The notes below the pieces were generated by a model that saw nothing but the letters and a program-made list of their open reading frames with translations, did no database searches and was not told the DNA's origin. A DNA stretch of 64,000 nucleotides from an uncultured Lachnospiraceae bacterium (GTDB lineage: Bacteria > Bacillota > Clostridia > Lachnospirales > Lachnospiraceae). The position numbers and the translations under genes were made by a program. This document shows positions 28,281 through 36,972 of this stretch, piece after piece; the first letter of the stretch is position 1; each line of letters starts with the position of its first letter. The stretch covers positions 62,001 to 126,000 of the forward strand of contig CATJTQ010000089.1 of assembly GCA_949743325.1 (NCBI GenBank). Reading direction: 5' to 3'.

Positions 28281-29093
28281 TTATTTCATCTGAGACAATA
28301 TCTTCTTAGTTACCTCTGCAACAATTTTCTCTACATCAGCAGATCCACCTGCATTTGAATCACATGATCCGCCTGCACAGGCTGAATGACATCCGCCGCC
28401 GCATTTACCGCCAAGCTCAGCACAAAGATTTGCAGGATGTTTTCCTGGAAGTCCAAACTGTCTTCTAATCTCATATAATCTCTTAACCTGAGCTTCACTT
28501 AATTCTTTAGGTCCGCCTAACTGACGTGCCTTATATAATAATTCAGCATAAAATTCAAGTGATTCCATCTTATGATAAGCAGAGAGCAAATCAACTGAGA
28601 ATGATAAAGCGCCATGGTTCTCAAGCAAAACTGCATCATAATATGGAAGATATTTCTCAACTGCATCCGGAATTTCATTTGTAGAAGGCGTACCATATTC
28701 AGCAATCGGAACACAGCCTAATGCGATAACTGCCTCAGGCATAATCGGAGCTGTCAATGGAATTCCTGCAATAGCAAAAGATGTGGCATATGATGGATGT
28801 GCATGTACAACTGAATTAACATCAGGTCTGCACTTGTAAACTCTCATATGCATTTTAATTTCTGAAGATGGACGGAAATTTCCGTTCGCTTGGATAACAT
28901 TGCCCTCAGCATCAACTTTACATATGTACTCAGGTGTCATAAAACCCTTAGAAACACCTGTTGGTGTACATAAATATTCATTATCAGAAAGTTTTACGGA
29001 AATATTACCATCATTAGCCGCAACCATTCCTCTGTCATAAATCCTCTTTCCGATTTCGCAAATCTGTTTCTTAATTTCGTACTCGTTTGCCAT
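28281..29093 (-). CDS. Class II aldolase (fuculose/rhamnulose-1-phosphate type) with C-terminal encapsulation peptide
   Basis: Splits L-fuculose-1-P or L-rhamnulose-1-P into DHAP and L-lactaldehyde. The aldolase domain (1-215) has catalytic Glu78 (SSEIKMH) and zinc ligands His97, His99 (VVHAHP) and His160 (LLENHGA). A glycine/cysteine-rich linker (222-251; Cys224, 231, 235, 239, 244 and His236) leads to an amphipathic helix (ADVEKIVAEVTKKILSQMK, 252-270) of the encapsulation-peptide type. First gene of the ten-gene BMC operon, behind AAGGAGG and a good promoter. Comparable aldolases occur in the fucose/rhamnose compartment of Clostridium phytofermentans. Confidence 0.92.
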   Translation of the reverse strand: MANEYEIKKQICEIGKRIYDRGMVAANDGNISVKLSDNEYLCTPTGVSKGFMTPEYICKVDAEGNVIQANGNFRPSSEIKMHMRVYKCRPDVNSVVHAHPSYATSFAIAGIPLTAPIMPEAVIALGCVPIAEYGTPSTNEIPDAVEKYLPYYDAVLLENHGALSFSVDLLSAYHKMESLEFYAELLYKARQLGGPKELSEAQVKRLYEIRRQFGLPGKHPANLCAELGGKCGGGCHSACAGGSCDSNAGGSADVEKIVAEVTKKILSQMK

Positions 29094-29160
29094 TCATCTT
29101 TCCTCCTTAATTATTATAGCCTCAGAAACAAGCAAAACTGCTCCTTTGGCGCATCAAAAA

Positions 29161-29180
29161 TGTTTGTTTATGTTGTTTTA
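29161..29180. promoter_or_regulatory. TGTT-rich direct repeats, candidate operator of the BMC operon
   Basis: TGTTTGTTTATGTTGTTTTA contains repeated TGTT units just downstream of the predicted transcription start. DeoR-family repressors often bind short direct repeats around the start site. This is an inference from position and repetition only. Confidence 0.3.
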
Positions 29181-29195
29181 TTTCTGATTACAATC

Positions 29196-29224
29196 ATTCT
29201 AACACACTTTAAGGACAAGTGCAA
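29196..29224 (-). promoter_or_regulatory. Promoter of the BMC operon
   Basis: TTGCAC (minus strand, 29219-29224) and TAGAAT (29196-29201) with 17-bp spacing, about 103 bp upstream of the aldolase ATG. Confidence 0.65.
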
Positions 29225-29370
29225 CTGTTTTAACACTTTTTTTTCAATTGCAGACAAATTGAAAAATGTGCCAACTTTTAGTATCTGTCGGACATTATGT
29301 ATTTCAAGCTGACAACAAAGCCAATACAACACAAAACCACACAATCCCACTGTGTTTTTATAACAAAAGA

Positions 29371-29410
29371 AAAATAACCCTGCCAAATATTTCATCTGCA
29401 GGGTTATTTT
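29371..29410 (-). terminator. Terminator of the infC-rpmI-rplT operon (symmetric)
   Basis: A perfect 13-bp stem (AAAATAACCCTGC with GCAGGGTTATTTT, 14-nt loop) starts 11 bp past the rplT stop. T-runs on both sides could make it bidirectional, but only the rplT operon needs it. Confidence 0.9.
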
Positions 29411-29421
29411 TGATATTATAT

Positions 29422-29778
29422 TTAAGCTAATTTTGATTTTGCAAGTTCAACTAAAGATTTGAATCCTTCAGCATCATTTATAGCCATCTCTGATAAAACT
29501 TTGCGGTTAAGTTCAACACCAGCAAGTTTTAAGCCATGCATAAATTTACTGTATGACAAACCATTCATTCTTGCTGCTGCATTGATTCTGGCAATCCACA
29601 ATCTTCTAAATTCACGTTTTCTCTCTTTTCTTCCTGAGTATGAAGTTGCAAGCGCTCTCATAACAGACTGCTTTGCTACGCGATACTGTTTTGAGCGTGC
29701 TCCTCTGTAACCTTTAGCAAGTTTCAATACTCTATTATGTTTTTTCTTTGCATTTAATCCGCCTTTTACTCTAGCCAT
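29422..29778 (-). CDS. rplT: 50S ribosomal protein L20
   Basis: 118 residues, canonical length and sequence ([36 protein letters not shown]). Early 23S rRNA-binding assembly protein, and in Firmicutes the repressor of its own operon through the infC leader. Last gene of infC-rpmI-rplT, 27 bp after rpmI. Confidence 0.98.
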   Translation of the reverse strand: MARVKGGLNAKKKHNRVLKLAKGYRGARSKQYRVAKQSVMRALATSYSGRKERKREFRRLWIARINAAARMNGLSYSKFMHGLKLAGVELNRKVLSEMAINDAEGFKSLVELAKSKLA

Positions 29779-29805
29779 TTCTAAGTTCCTCCTTCTAGGT
29801 CTTAA

Positions 29806-30003
29806 TTAAAGATAAGGTAAAATCTTCTTCATATTCTTTACATTTGTAGCATCTGTAATAGCTGCTTTCCTTAAGTTTCTTTTTCTCTTAGCGCTCTTCT
29901 TTGTAAGAATATGGCTTTTATAAGCCTTATTTCTCTTTAATTTACCTGTTCCGGTAACCTTAAATCTTTTTGCTGCTGATTTCTTTGTCTTTATTTTTGG
30001 CAT
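29806..30003 (-). CDS. rpmI: 50S ribosomal protein L35
   Basis: 65 residues starting [14 protein letters not shown], the universal L35 N-terminus. The ATG at 30003 follows AAGGAGG; the 20 in-frame codons upstream are not part of the protein. Middle gene of infC-rpmI-rplT. Confidence 0.97.
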   Translation of the reverse strand: MPKIKTKKSAAKRFKVTGTGKLKRNKAYKSHILTKKSAKRKRNLRKAAITDATNVKNMKKILPYL

Positions 30004-30097
30004 AACCATTTCCTCCTTAAAATTCTTTGTCAAATCTATGCCCGACAGTTTGTCCGGCTCCAAATACGCGGAAATAAATCCTCGTATTATTGGCTTA

Positions 30098-30610
30098 CTA
30101 ATTTTTCTTTTCTGCTAAAAACATTGTCATGCTGCGTCCTTCAAGCTTAGGTGATTTTTCTATAACAGCAACGTCTGAAAGCCTCTCGGCAAACTCGTCA
30201 AGAATATGTTTACTGCTCTGAACATGAGCCATCTCTCTTCCGCGAAAACGAAGCGTTACTTTAACCTTATCTCCTTTAACCAAAAACTTTCTTGCCGACG
30301 TTATTTTAGTGTTAATATCATTTTCTTCAATATTAGGAGAAAGTCTGACTTCTTTTACATCGATAGTCTTCTGTTTTTTTCTTGCCTCTTTTTCTTTTCT
30401 TGCAAGCTCGTATTTATATTTTCCATAATCTGTAATCTTACAGACAGGCGGTTTTGCTGTAGGTGCAATTTTAATCAAATCTAAATCTGCTTCTCTTGCA
30501 AGAGCAAGGGCCTCTTTAGATGACATAATACCAACCTGTTCTCCGTCTGCTCCAATCACTCGTACTTCTCTGTCTCTAATTTGTTCGTTAATAAATAAAT
30601 CGCTTATGAT
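30098..30610 (-). CDS. infC: Translation initiation factor IF-3, probable non-canonical start codon
   Basis: Binds the 30S subunit, prevents premature 50S joining and checks start codons. About 171 residues: N-domain ([31 protein letters not shown] linker helix) and C-domain ([26 protein letters not shown]). There is no ATG in front of the conserved N-terminus. GGAGG at 30616-30620 points to ATC at 30610 (5 nt spacing) or ATA at 30607 (8 nt). An in-frame GTG at 30622 overlaps the ribosome binding site itself and is unlikely. Rare start codons are a known infC feature, used by IF-3 to limit its own synthesis. Confidence 0.93.
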   Translation of the reverse strand: MISDLFINEQIRDREVRVIGADGEQVGIMSSKEALALAREADLDLIKIAPTAKPPVCKITDYGKYKYELARKEKEARKKQKTIDVKEVRLSPNIEENDINTKITSARKFLVKGDKVKVTLRFRGREMAHVQSSKHILDEFAERLSDVAVIEKSPKLEGRSMTMFLAEKKN

Positions 30611-30776
30611 AAGCACCTCCACAATAAAATTAAAAAAAGATAGCCCGATGAGCTATCCCTGCAATACACAATACTGCCATATAATCATTATATGACACTA
30701 GCAAATAATGTATTAACCCAAGTCATGTTCTGTTCATGCTAAGGTGAGAGGAATACTCTGCTTTGTTTTCTAAACC
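30611..30776 (-). promoter_or_regulatory. L20-type ribosomal leader upstream of infC
   Basis: The 5' region between the promoter and infC contains the segments CCTCTCACCTTAGC and TGGGTTAATAC in order, which match my memory of the Firmicute L20 leader, and ends in an intrinsic terminator. In this family L20 binding favours the terminator and stops transcription of infC-rpmI-rplT. A covariance search would settle it. Confidence 0.7.
30632..30657 (-). terminator. Attenuator terminator in the infC leader
   Basis: GATAGC (30639-30644) and GCTATC (30652-30657) form a 6-bp hairpin followed on the minus strand by seven Ts, about 20 nt before the infC start codon. Its position before the gene implies attenuation rather than an operon end. 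Confidence 0.75.
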
Positions 30777-30782
30777 TTTGTT

Positions 30783-30811
30783 ACCCTACCATATCTCGCC
30801 TCAATTGTCAA
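30783..30811 (-). promoter_or_regulatory. Promoter of the infC-rpmI-rplT operon
   Basis: A consensus TTGACA (30806-30811) and TAGGGT (30783-30788) with 17-bp spacing. The -35 overlaps the stop codon of the upstream DEAD-box gene. Confidence 0.7.
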
Positions 30812-31956
30812 GGGTTTTTCTTGTTTTTGTTTATTAAAATTCCTTTTCTGACAATTTTTTCTGACATATTTATTGATAACTTTTTCTCAAATTTGCGGAT
30901 TCTTTTAATCTCTGCTGTTGTTACAATACTTATGTTAATGCCATGTTTCATACCTCTGGCACATCTGCCTGCCCTGTGCAGATAATCCTTCTCATCTTCA
31001 GGAATACTGTAATGAATTATTAAATCTACCCCTTTAAAATGAAGCCCTCTGGCAGCCAAATCCGTTCCAATTAAAATCTGCAGTTTCCCGCTTGCAAACT
31101 GCTCCACAATCTGTTTTCTATCTTTCTTCTTTGTATTGCCATGTATACATTTGGCATTATAATGATGATACTGAAGTTTAGATGATGCTTTTTCAATGTC
31201 ATATGTCTTATTTATAAAAACAATTGCTTTCTTTGGTTTTAATGAAGAAATAATGCTTCTTAAAACATCTATCTTTTCCCTTCCATCACATACTATATAC
31301 ATATGCTCCAGATTTTTTGGAATCTTTAAGCCCTGATCCAGGCGTATAACTTCATATTTACCCGCCAATTCTCTGACAATTTTCTCTGTATATTCATTGA
31401 TACTGGCAGAAAAAAAACTCTTCTGTATATCTCTCATACAACATTTTATTACAGCTTTTGTCTCTTCTATTTGATTTTTTGATAATAATTTATCCGCCTC
31501 GTCCAGTACTATCGTCTCTAGGAGATGGGCTGATATTTTTTTCTTCTTAATAAGCTCTAATACTCTGCCAGGAGTACCAACGATAAACTGAGGTCTATCT
31601 CTTAATGCTTCAATCTGTCTTTTTATATTCACCTCTCCTACTATTGGTACAACCTTTAAAGAAAGCCTTGCACTATTATTGACAGATCTTATCTGCCTTA
31701 CTACCTGCATCGCTAATTCATGAGTAGGTACTAGCACCAGCACTTTATTACCTTCTGTCGTATTTATATATTTCTGCATAAACGGAAGCAAATAAGCAAG
31801 TGTTTTCCCACTTCCCGTCTCTGACTGTGCAATTACATTTTTCCCCTCGTAAAGCGCCGAATACACTTCCTGCTGTATTTTAGTAGGTTTTGTTATATCC
31901 TCCATAGCCAAACTTTCTGACAGAACTGAAGATATATTTAAATCAAGAAAATTCAT
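30808..31956 (-). CDS. DEAD-box RNA helicase
   Basis: 382 residues, a two-domain helicase core with little extra C-terminus. Visible motifs: Q motif (KPTKIQQE), I (AQSETGSGKT), Ia (VPTHELAMQ), Ib (TPGR), II (DEAD), III (SASI in place of SAT), V (GTDLAARGLH) and VI (HRAGRCAR). Probable role in rRNA folding or mRNA decay. Start moved from the upstream ATG at 31974 to 31956, which has AAGGAG at proper distance. Which Csh/Dbp subfamily is unclear. Confidence 0.92.
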   Translation of the reverse strand: MNFLDLNISSVLSESLAMEDITKPTKIQQEVYSALYEGKNVIAQSETGSGKTLAYLLPFMQKYINTTEGNKVLVLVPTHELAMQVVRQIRSVNNSARLSLKVVPIVGEVNIKRQIEALRDRPQFIVGTPGRVLELIKKKKISAHLLETIVLDEADKLLSKNQIEETKAVIKCCMRDIQKSFFSASINEYTEKIVRELAGKYEVIRLDQGLKIPKNLEHMYIVCDGREKIDVLRSIISSLKPKKAIVFINKTYDIEKASSKLQYHHYNAKCIHGNTKKKDRKQIVEQFASGKLQILIGTDLAARGLHFKGVDLIIHYSIPEDEKDYLHRAGRCARGMKHGINISIVTTAEIKRIRKFEKKLSINMSEKIVRKGILINKNKKNP

Positions 31957-32068
31957 TTTGTCTCTCCTTATCATTTGCTCTTGAAAAGTTTATAAATATC
32001 GTGTAAGCTTTATCTAATATAACATAAACCCCATCTGTGGGCAATACTACACAGGAGAATATATTATT

Positions 32069-32878
32069 ATGAAAAAAATAGTTTTTACTGATTTAGACGG
32101 AACACTTCTTGATGACAACAGACTTGTCACAAAGAAAAACCGTACCTGCATAGAAAAAACATTATCAGAAGGACATCAGATTGTTATAACAAGCGGCAGA
32201 CCTCTTGCTAGTGTTAAACAGATAGCAAGAGATTTAAATCTTGATGGCGAAGGCTGTTATTGTATTGCTTCGAACGGAGCTGTTTTATACGATTGTGGAA
32301 ATAATAAAGTCTTAAGACAGACGACACTTTCCAAAGAATTTATTAAACCTCTGTTTAAAAGCGCCCATGAACATAATATACACATCCATACTTACACAGA
32401 CAACAATGTTTTATGTGAAGAAGACCGTATAGAAGTGCACTGGTATGAAAATGAAATTAAAGTACCTGCAATTATCGTTGATAATGTATACAATTACATT
32501 GACCTTGACCCAGTCAAAATTATATTGCTTGACTTGGAAAACCAACAAAACCTTATTAATTTCCAAAAGAAAATGCTTCCATTTACAGAAGGTAAAATGG
32601 AAACACTTTTCTCTAATCCCAAAATTCTTGAATATTGTCCTCTTGGAGTATCAAAAGGCAATGCAATATCCGAATTATGCAATATATTAAACATACCGAT
32701 CGAATGTACTGTATCAGCCGGCGATGCCGAAAATGATATACCTTTAATTAAAGCCGCCCACATTGGCTGCTGCATGAAAAACGGCTTTGCAAGCGCTAAA
32801 GCATGTGCTGATTATATTACAGAAGCAGATAACAACAACAGCGGTTTTGCCGAAATTTTAGAAAAATTTGTACTGTAA
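32069..32878 (+). CDS. Cof-type HAD phosphatase
   Basis: 269 residues. HAD motif I FTDLDGTLLDDN at the N-terminus, motif II ITSGRP, motif III lysine in GVSKGNAIS and motif IV SAGDAENDIPLI: the Cof/YidA subfamily with a C2B cap. These are broad sugar-phosphate or cofactor phosphatases; the substrate cannot be told from sequence. Divergent from the helicase gene; ends 7 bp from the convergent ppk. Confidence 0.9.
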   Translation: MKKIVFTDLDGTLLDDNRLVTKKNRTCIEKTLSEGHQIVITSGRPLASVKQIARDLNLDGEGCYCIASNGAVLYDCGNNKVLRQTTLSKEFIKPLFKSAHEHNIHIHTYTDNNVLCEEDRIEVHWYENEIKVPAIIVDNVYNYIDLDPVKIILLDLENQQNLINFQKKMLPFTEGKMETLFSNPKILEYCPLGVSKGNAISELCNILNIPIECTVSAGDAENDIPLIKAAHIGCCMKNGFASAKACADYITEADNNNSGFAEILEKFVL

Positions 32879-32896
32879 ATAAATTTTACATTTTTT
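32874..32896 (+). terminator. Weak terminator at the end of the Cof gene
   Basis: TGTAAA and TTTACA form a 6-bp AT-only stem with a 5-nt loop, followed by six Ts on the plus strand. The stem overlaps the Cof stop codon and the Ts lie in the 3' end of ppk. Confidence 0.4.
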
Positions 32897-35012
32897 CTAT
32901 AGGTATAAATACACGGTCTTTTCTCTCACTATTAATCTTACCTATATCTTTTTTCGCCGCTTTACAGAAAAAATCCTGTGCGCAAATCTTCTCTTTGCCG
33001 CGGGATTTTACTTTTTCATAAAACCCTTCCGAATTTAATTTCTGCGCCTTAACATTGTCAGACAACTGTATATTTAAAATCTCCTTAGTCTGAATCTTTA
33101 GTTCATAGTCTTCAATCGGAAACATTATCTCGACTCTTTTATCTAAATTTCTTGGCATCCAGTCAGAACTTGCCATATATATTTCCTCATCACCTGAATT
33201 AAGAAAATAAAATATTCTCGCATGTTCCAAGAAATTACCGATAATTGAACGGACTCTGATATTCTCGCTCACACCAGGTATCCCAGTCTTTAGGCAGCAT
33301 ATTCCTCTGACAATTAAATCAATCTCTACTCCTGCCGCCGATGCCGCATACAATGCAGCAATTATCTGTTTATCACAAAGTGAGTTTACTTTTGCAACAA
33401 TATGAGCCTTTTTGCCATCCAACGCGTATTCCGTCTCTCTCTCTATTAATGCCATAAACCTATCGCGCAGCCAGAGCGGAGCAACAGAAAGCTTATTCCA
33501 TCCTAATGGTTCTGAATAACCAGACAACATATTAAACACCGCTGTGGCATCTTCACCTATTGCGTCAGAACATGTTAAAATCCCAGTATCTGTGTATAAT
33601 TTTGCTGTGGCATCATTATAATTTCCTGTTCCCAGATGGACATATCGCCTTATACCATCCTCTTCACGCCTTACTACAAGCGTAATTTTACTGTGAGTCT
33701 TAAGACCTACAAGACCATACAGAACATGGCACCCTGCCTTCTCAAGCATCTTTGCCCACACAATATTATTTTCCTCATCAAATCTGGCTTTCAGCTCAAC
33801 AAGAACCGTTACCTGCTTTCCATTCTCAGCTGCCTGTGCAAGAGCTGCAATAATCGGAGAATTGCCGCTAACCCTGTACAGTGTCTGTTTTATAGCCAGC
33901 ACATTTTCATCTTCTGCCGCCTGCCTTACAAAATGTATAACCGGCTCAAATGTAACATATGGATGATGAAGCAGAATATCTCCTTTTCGGATTTCCTCAA
34001 AAATATCATACTCTCCCAACAGTCTTGGATGATTTTTCGGTTTATACATCTCAACCTTTAAATCATCAAAACCTTCCATACTATACATTTTCATCAGAAA
34101 TGTTAAATCAAGAGGTCCATTTATCTTATAAATATCATCACTTTTTACCTGAAGTTCCTTTTTTAAATGTTTAAGCAGCTTGTCGTCCATATCTTTTTCT
34201 ACTTCAAGACGAATTACTTCTCCCCATTGCCGCCTCTTTATCTGTTTTTGTATCTCCTTAAGCAGATCTGCCGCCTCATCCTCATCTATGCTTAAATCAG
34301 CATTTCTCATTATTCTGTATGGATGTGCACATACTACATTATAATTTAAAAAGAGCCTGCTTAAATTTCTCTCAATAATCTCCTCCAACAGGACTACACT
34401 TATATTCTCATCATCTTCACTAGGAAGCACAACAATTCGCGACAGTCCAGCCGGAACCTGAACAGTTGCAAAATCCAATTCATCTTTATTTCCTTTTTTT
34501 GAAATTAATGCGCCTATATTTAACGACTTATTTCTAATTAATGGAAATGGTCTTGATGAATCAACGGCCATCGGGGTCAATACTGGGTAAACATTTTCAT
34601 AAAAATATTTATCTGCAAACTCACACTGTTCCTTCGTCAGATCTTCGTGGTGTTTAATAACAGTCAATCCTTTCTGATTTAACAAAGGCACCAACGAACG
34701 ATTATATGTTGAGTATTGCGAATCTACAAGTTTATGCGTCTGCACATAAATTTTCTCCAACTGCTCCGAAGGTTTAAGGCCGGAAATATCGGTTTTCTTA
34801 TATCCTGCACTTACCATTTCCTTCAAAGAAGCAACCCTTATCATAAAAAACTCATCAAGATTTGAGGACGTAATAGATAAAAATTTCAGTCTTTCAAACA
34901 GCGGATTTGTTCTGTCTTTCGCCTCTCCTAAAATACGTTCATCAAATTTTAACCAGCTTAATTCTCTATTTTCATAATATTTTACATTTTTAAATTGTTC
35001 GTTTTTTTCCAT
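32886..35012 (-). CDS. ppk1: Polyphosphate kinase 1
   Basis: Makes long polyphosphate chains from ATP, reversibly. 708 residues from the ATG at 35012 (GGAG eight bases upstream; the frame extends 17 codons further without a site). Four-domain PPK1: N-domain with YYENRELSWLKFDERIL, head domain, and the C1/C2 catalytic domains with the phosphorylated histidine in LVGLKTHSKITLVVRRE and the second conserved histidine in YVHLGTGNYN. It follows the exopolyphosphatase gene by 78 bp, so synthesis and breakdown of polyphosphate are coupled in one operon. Confidence 0.95.
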   Translation of the reverse strand: MEKNEQFKNVKYYENRELSWLKFDERILGEAKDRTNPLFERLKFLSITSSNLDEFFMIRVASLKEMVSAGYKKTDISGLKPSEQLEKIYVQTHKLVDSQYSTYNRSLVPLLNQKGLTVIKHHEDLTKEQCEFADKYFYENVYPVLTPMAVDSSRPFPLIRNKSLNIGALISKKGNKDELDFATVQVPAGLSRIVVLPSEDDENISVVLLEEIIERNLSRLFLNYNVVCAHPYRIMRNADLSIDEDEAADLLKEIQKQIKRRQWGEVIRLEVEKDMDDKLLKHLKKELQVKSDDIYKINGPLDLTFLMKMYSMEGFDDLKVEMYKPKNHPRLLGEYDIFEEIRKGDILLHHPYVTFEPVIHFVRQAAEDENVLAIKQTLYRVSGNSPIIAALAQAAENGKQVTVLVELKARFDEENNIVWAKMLEKAGCHVLYGLVGLKTHSKITLVVRREEDGIRRYVHLGTGNYNDATAKLYTDTGILTCSDAIGEDATAVFNMLSGYSEPLGWNKLSVAPLWLRDRFMALIERETEYALDGKKAHIVAKVNSLCDKQIIAALYAASAAGVEIDLIVRGICCLKTGIPGVSENIRVRSIIGNFLEHARIFYFLNSGDEEIYMASSDWMPRNLDKRVEIMFPIEDYELKIQTKEILNIQLSDNVKAQKLNSEGFYEKVKSRGKEKICAQDFFCKAAKKDIGKINSERKDRVFIPIEKM

Positions 35013-35090
35013 ATAAAAAACTCCATTCGCTATATTTATAAAAGCATCATTTCTAAAATACATTAAGCTGTATAATCGCTTTACAAAATG

Positions 35091-36623
35091 CTAATTATTG
35101 TTAATCCTGAACTTTAAAACTGGTTTTATACCAAAAACCTCTTCAAACAAACTTGCTCGGCTGTTAAACATACCTTTCTCCAATGAAAATTCGCTTGATA
35201 GACAATCTGCATATATTGTAAGTTTCTGTTCCTTTAAAAATGCTTTAAGTTTTTTTACTTTCTGTTTATGGCTTCTATCTAAAACATTGGCTATTCTAAG
35301 TATTGATGTAAGTTTACAAATTCTCAGGTAATCTTCCTCACCAAAATTTTTCAGAATTTCTGCCTTGTCTTCCATCTCCATTGTGTTGTAATAAATAATA
35401 TTTGCCACTATTTCACGCTCTCTGTGGGAAAGTCCAATTATCTCTGTTGAAATAATTATATTGTAAGAATTTCCCGCCACATCAGACATATTAATATACT
35501 TACCACAATCATGCAGTTTTGACGCTATCTGAAGTAAAAGTCTCTCTCTTCCCGATAGTCCATGCAGCTTTCTGCATGTATCAAACAAAACATCTGAATA
35601 CTCCTTCACGGCATTGGCATGTTTTTCATTACACCTGTACCTTTTCGAAATATCATTTGTCTCCGCAATAATATCCTCTTCAAAATTATGCTGATCCTTT
35701 ATAAATTTATTCTGAACCGCATACTGATAAGCAATTCCATCACTTAAATATGTCCCAGGAGCCCATATAGTCTCAACATTTGTTTGGTCAATAAGATTTT
35801 TTAACAATATAAGAGTCGGACGAAGCATTGAACTGTAATCTTTGGAAATACCAATGCTCTCAACGACTGTCTCAGGATTTTTTAACGCATTCTCCTTAAA
35901 AAATTTCATATACTGTTCTCTTGTAATAAAATTATCATTGTCTTTTTCTATTGTCTTTACAATCCTGGCAACAAGCTCACCGACAACTATTAAATTCTTT
36001 ATATCTTGTCCGTTAAGATACAAATACTTAAAACATTCCAAATCATTTTGTATCATTTCTTCTATAACTTCGGAATATTTGACTGAGCGATAATCCATCT
36101 CATTTACCTTCTCTGATATCCAAATTGTTCCCAGTTTAATATTTTGAGTAGTAACAAGCCTGTCTTTATCAAAAAGCGAAATCTGCAGACTTCCGCCTCC
36201 CACATCAGCAATTGCTGTTCGTTTCTTTATAATTTTATTAAATCCCTCCTCCTGTGCCGCCACTGACATATATTCCAAGAACCTCTGCTCTGAATTGCTT
36301 AAAACCTCAACCTTTATTCCGGTTTTGGCTCTGATTTGATCAAGCGTCAGCCTTTCATTGTCAAGCTCTCTAATAGAACTTGTTGCAAAAACACGAAAAT
36401 CTTTTACACTATACTCTTTCATAATTTGCTGAAACTCTTTTAATTTATCACAGAGTACATTCATTGTCTCATAGCTGAGCTTTCTGTAATTATAACTGTC
36501 CTGTCCTAATTTCAGCCTGTATCTTATAAAATCAAGCTGCCTCATCCCTTTGCCTTTTGACAGTTCAAATATTTTCATTAACAGCTCATATGAGCCTATA
36601 TGAATTGCCGCAAATGTCATCAT
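35091..36623 (-). CDS. ppx: Ppx/GppA-family exopolyphosphatase with HD domain
   Basis: 510 residues. The N-terminal actin-like fold has AIHIGSYELLMKIFE (phosphate loop 1), ATSSIRELDN and AIADVGGGSLQISLF; the C-terminal part is an HD domain with ASKLHDCGKYINMS. Removes terminal phosphates from polyphosphate, or from pppGpp in some members. The ATG-ATG start lies 12 nt after AGGAGG. First gene of the ppx-ppk operon with a promoter at 36695-36723. Confidence 0.88.
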   Translation of the reverse strand: MMTFAAIHIGSYELLMKIFELSKGKGMRQLDFIRYRLKLGQDSYNYRKLSYETMNVLCDKLKEFQQIMKEYSVKDFRVFATSSIRELDNERLTLDQIRAKTGIKVEVLSNSEQRFLEYMSVAAQEEGFNKIIKKRTAIADVGGGSLQISLFDKDRLVTTQNIKLGTIWISEKVNEMDYRSVKYSEVIEEMIQNDLECFKYLYLNGQDIKNLIVVGELVARIVKTIEKDNDNFITREQYMKFFKENALKNPETVVESIGISKDYSSMLRPTLILLKNLIDQTNVETIWAPGTYLSDGIAYQYAVQNKFIKDQHNFEEDIIAETNDISKRYRCNEKHANAVKEYSDVLFDTCRKLHGLSGRERLLLQIASKLHDCGKYINMSDVAGNSYNIIISTEIIGLSHREREIVANIIYYNTMEMEDKAEILKNFGEEDYLRICKLTSILRIANVLDRSHKQKVKKLKAFLKEQKLTIYADCLSSEFSLEKGMFNSRASLFEEVFGIKPVLKFRINNN

Positions 36624-36972
36624 AGCAAAAACCCGCCTCCTTTGTTTGTAAAAAATATGTTTAACTCTTAATTTTCGTACCTAAATATATAATTATTATA
36701 ACACTGCTTGCAAAAATTTGAAAGCACCACTTATCAAAATTATTATAGTTGACCCAACAATAAAAATATTTTAAACTGTATATTATTATACGCTATTTAA
36801 AAGGCTGCATATTCATTATAATACTTTAAATTTTAAAGAAAAAACAGAGATATATTAAATACTAACACTATATAAATATGATAAATATAAAGATTAAATA
36901 TATAATGAACCTGCGGGCAAAAATATTTATAATTGCAAAATATTAAAAAAATGAAAGGAATTTTAAATAACT
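36624..36972. other. Divergent intergenic region ppx / PHP gene
   Basis: 349 bp of extremely AT-rich DNA. It holds the ppx promoter (36695-36723) and, near 36953, the AAAGGA site of the PHP gene. Several TATAAT-like boxes occur around 36870-36905 but none has a convincing -35, so I do not assign the PHP promoter. No ORF or RNA structure is recognised. Confidence 0.6.
36695..36723 (-). promoter_or_regulatory. Promoter of the ppx-ppk operon
   Basis: TTTCAA and a perfect TATAAT separated by 17 bp on the minus strand, about 72 bp before the ppx start. Confidence 0.6.

Larger units (their letters stand above)
29094..29421. other. Intergenic region between the BMC operon and rplT
   Basis: 328 bp. 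From right to left it holds the infC-rpmI-rplT terminator (29371-29410), about 145 bp without recognised signals, the BMC promoter (29196-29224), a candidate operator (29161-29180) and a roughly 95-nt 5' leader with the aldolase ribosome binding site. A 75-codon minus-strand frame here is not a gene. Confidence 0.6.

Noticed and set aside
29168..29395. 75-codon minus-strand ORF between rplT and the aldolase
   Set aside because: It runs through the rplT terminator and the BMC promoter and has no ribosome binding site.
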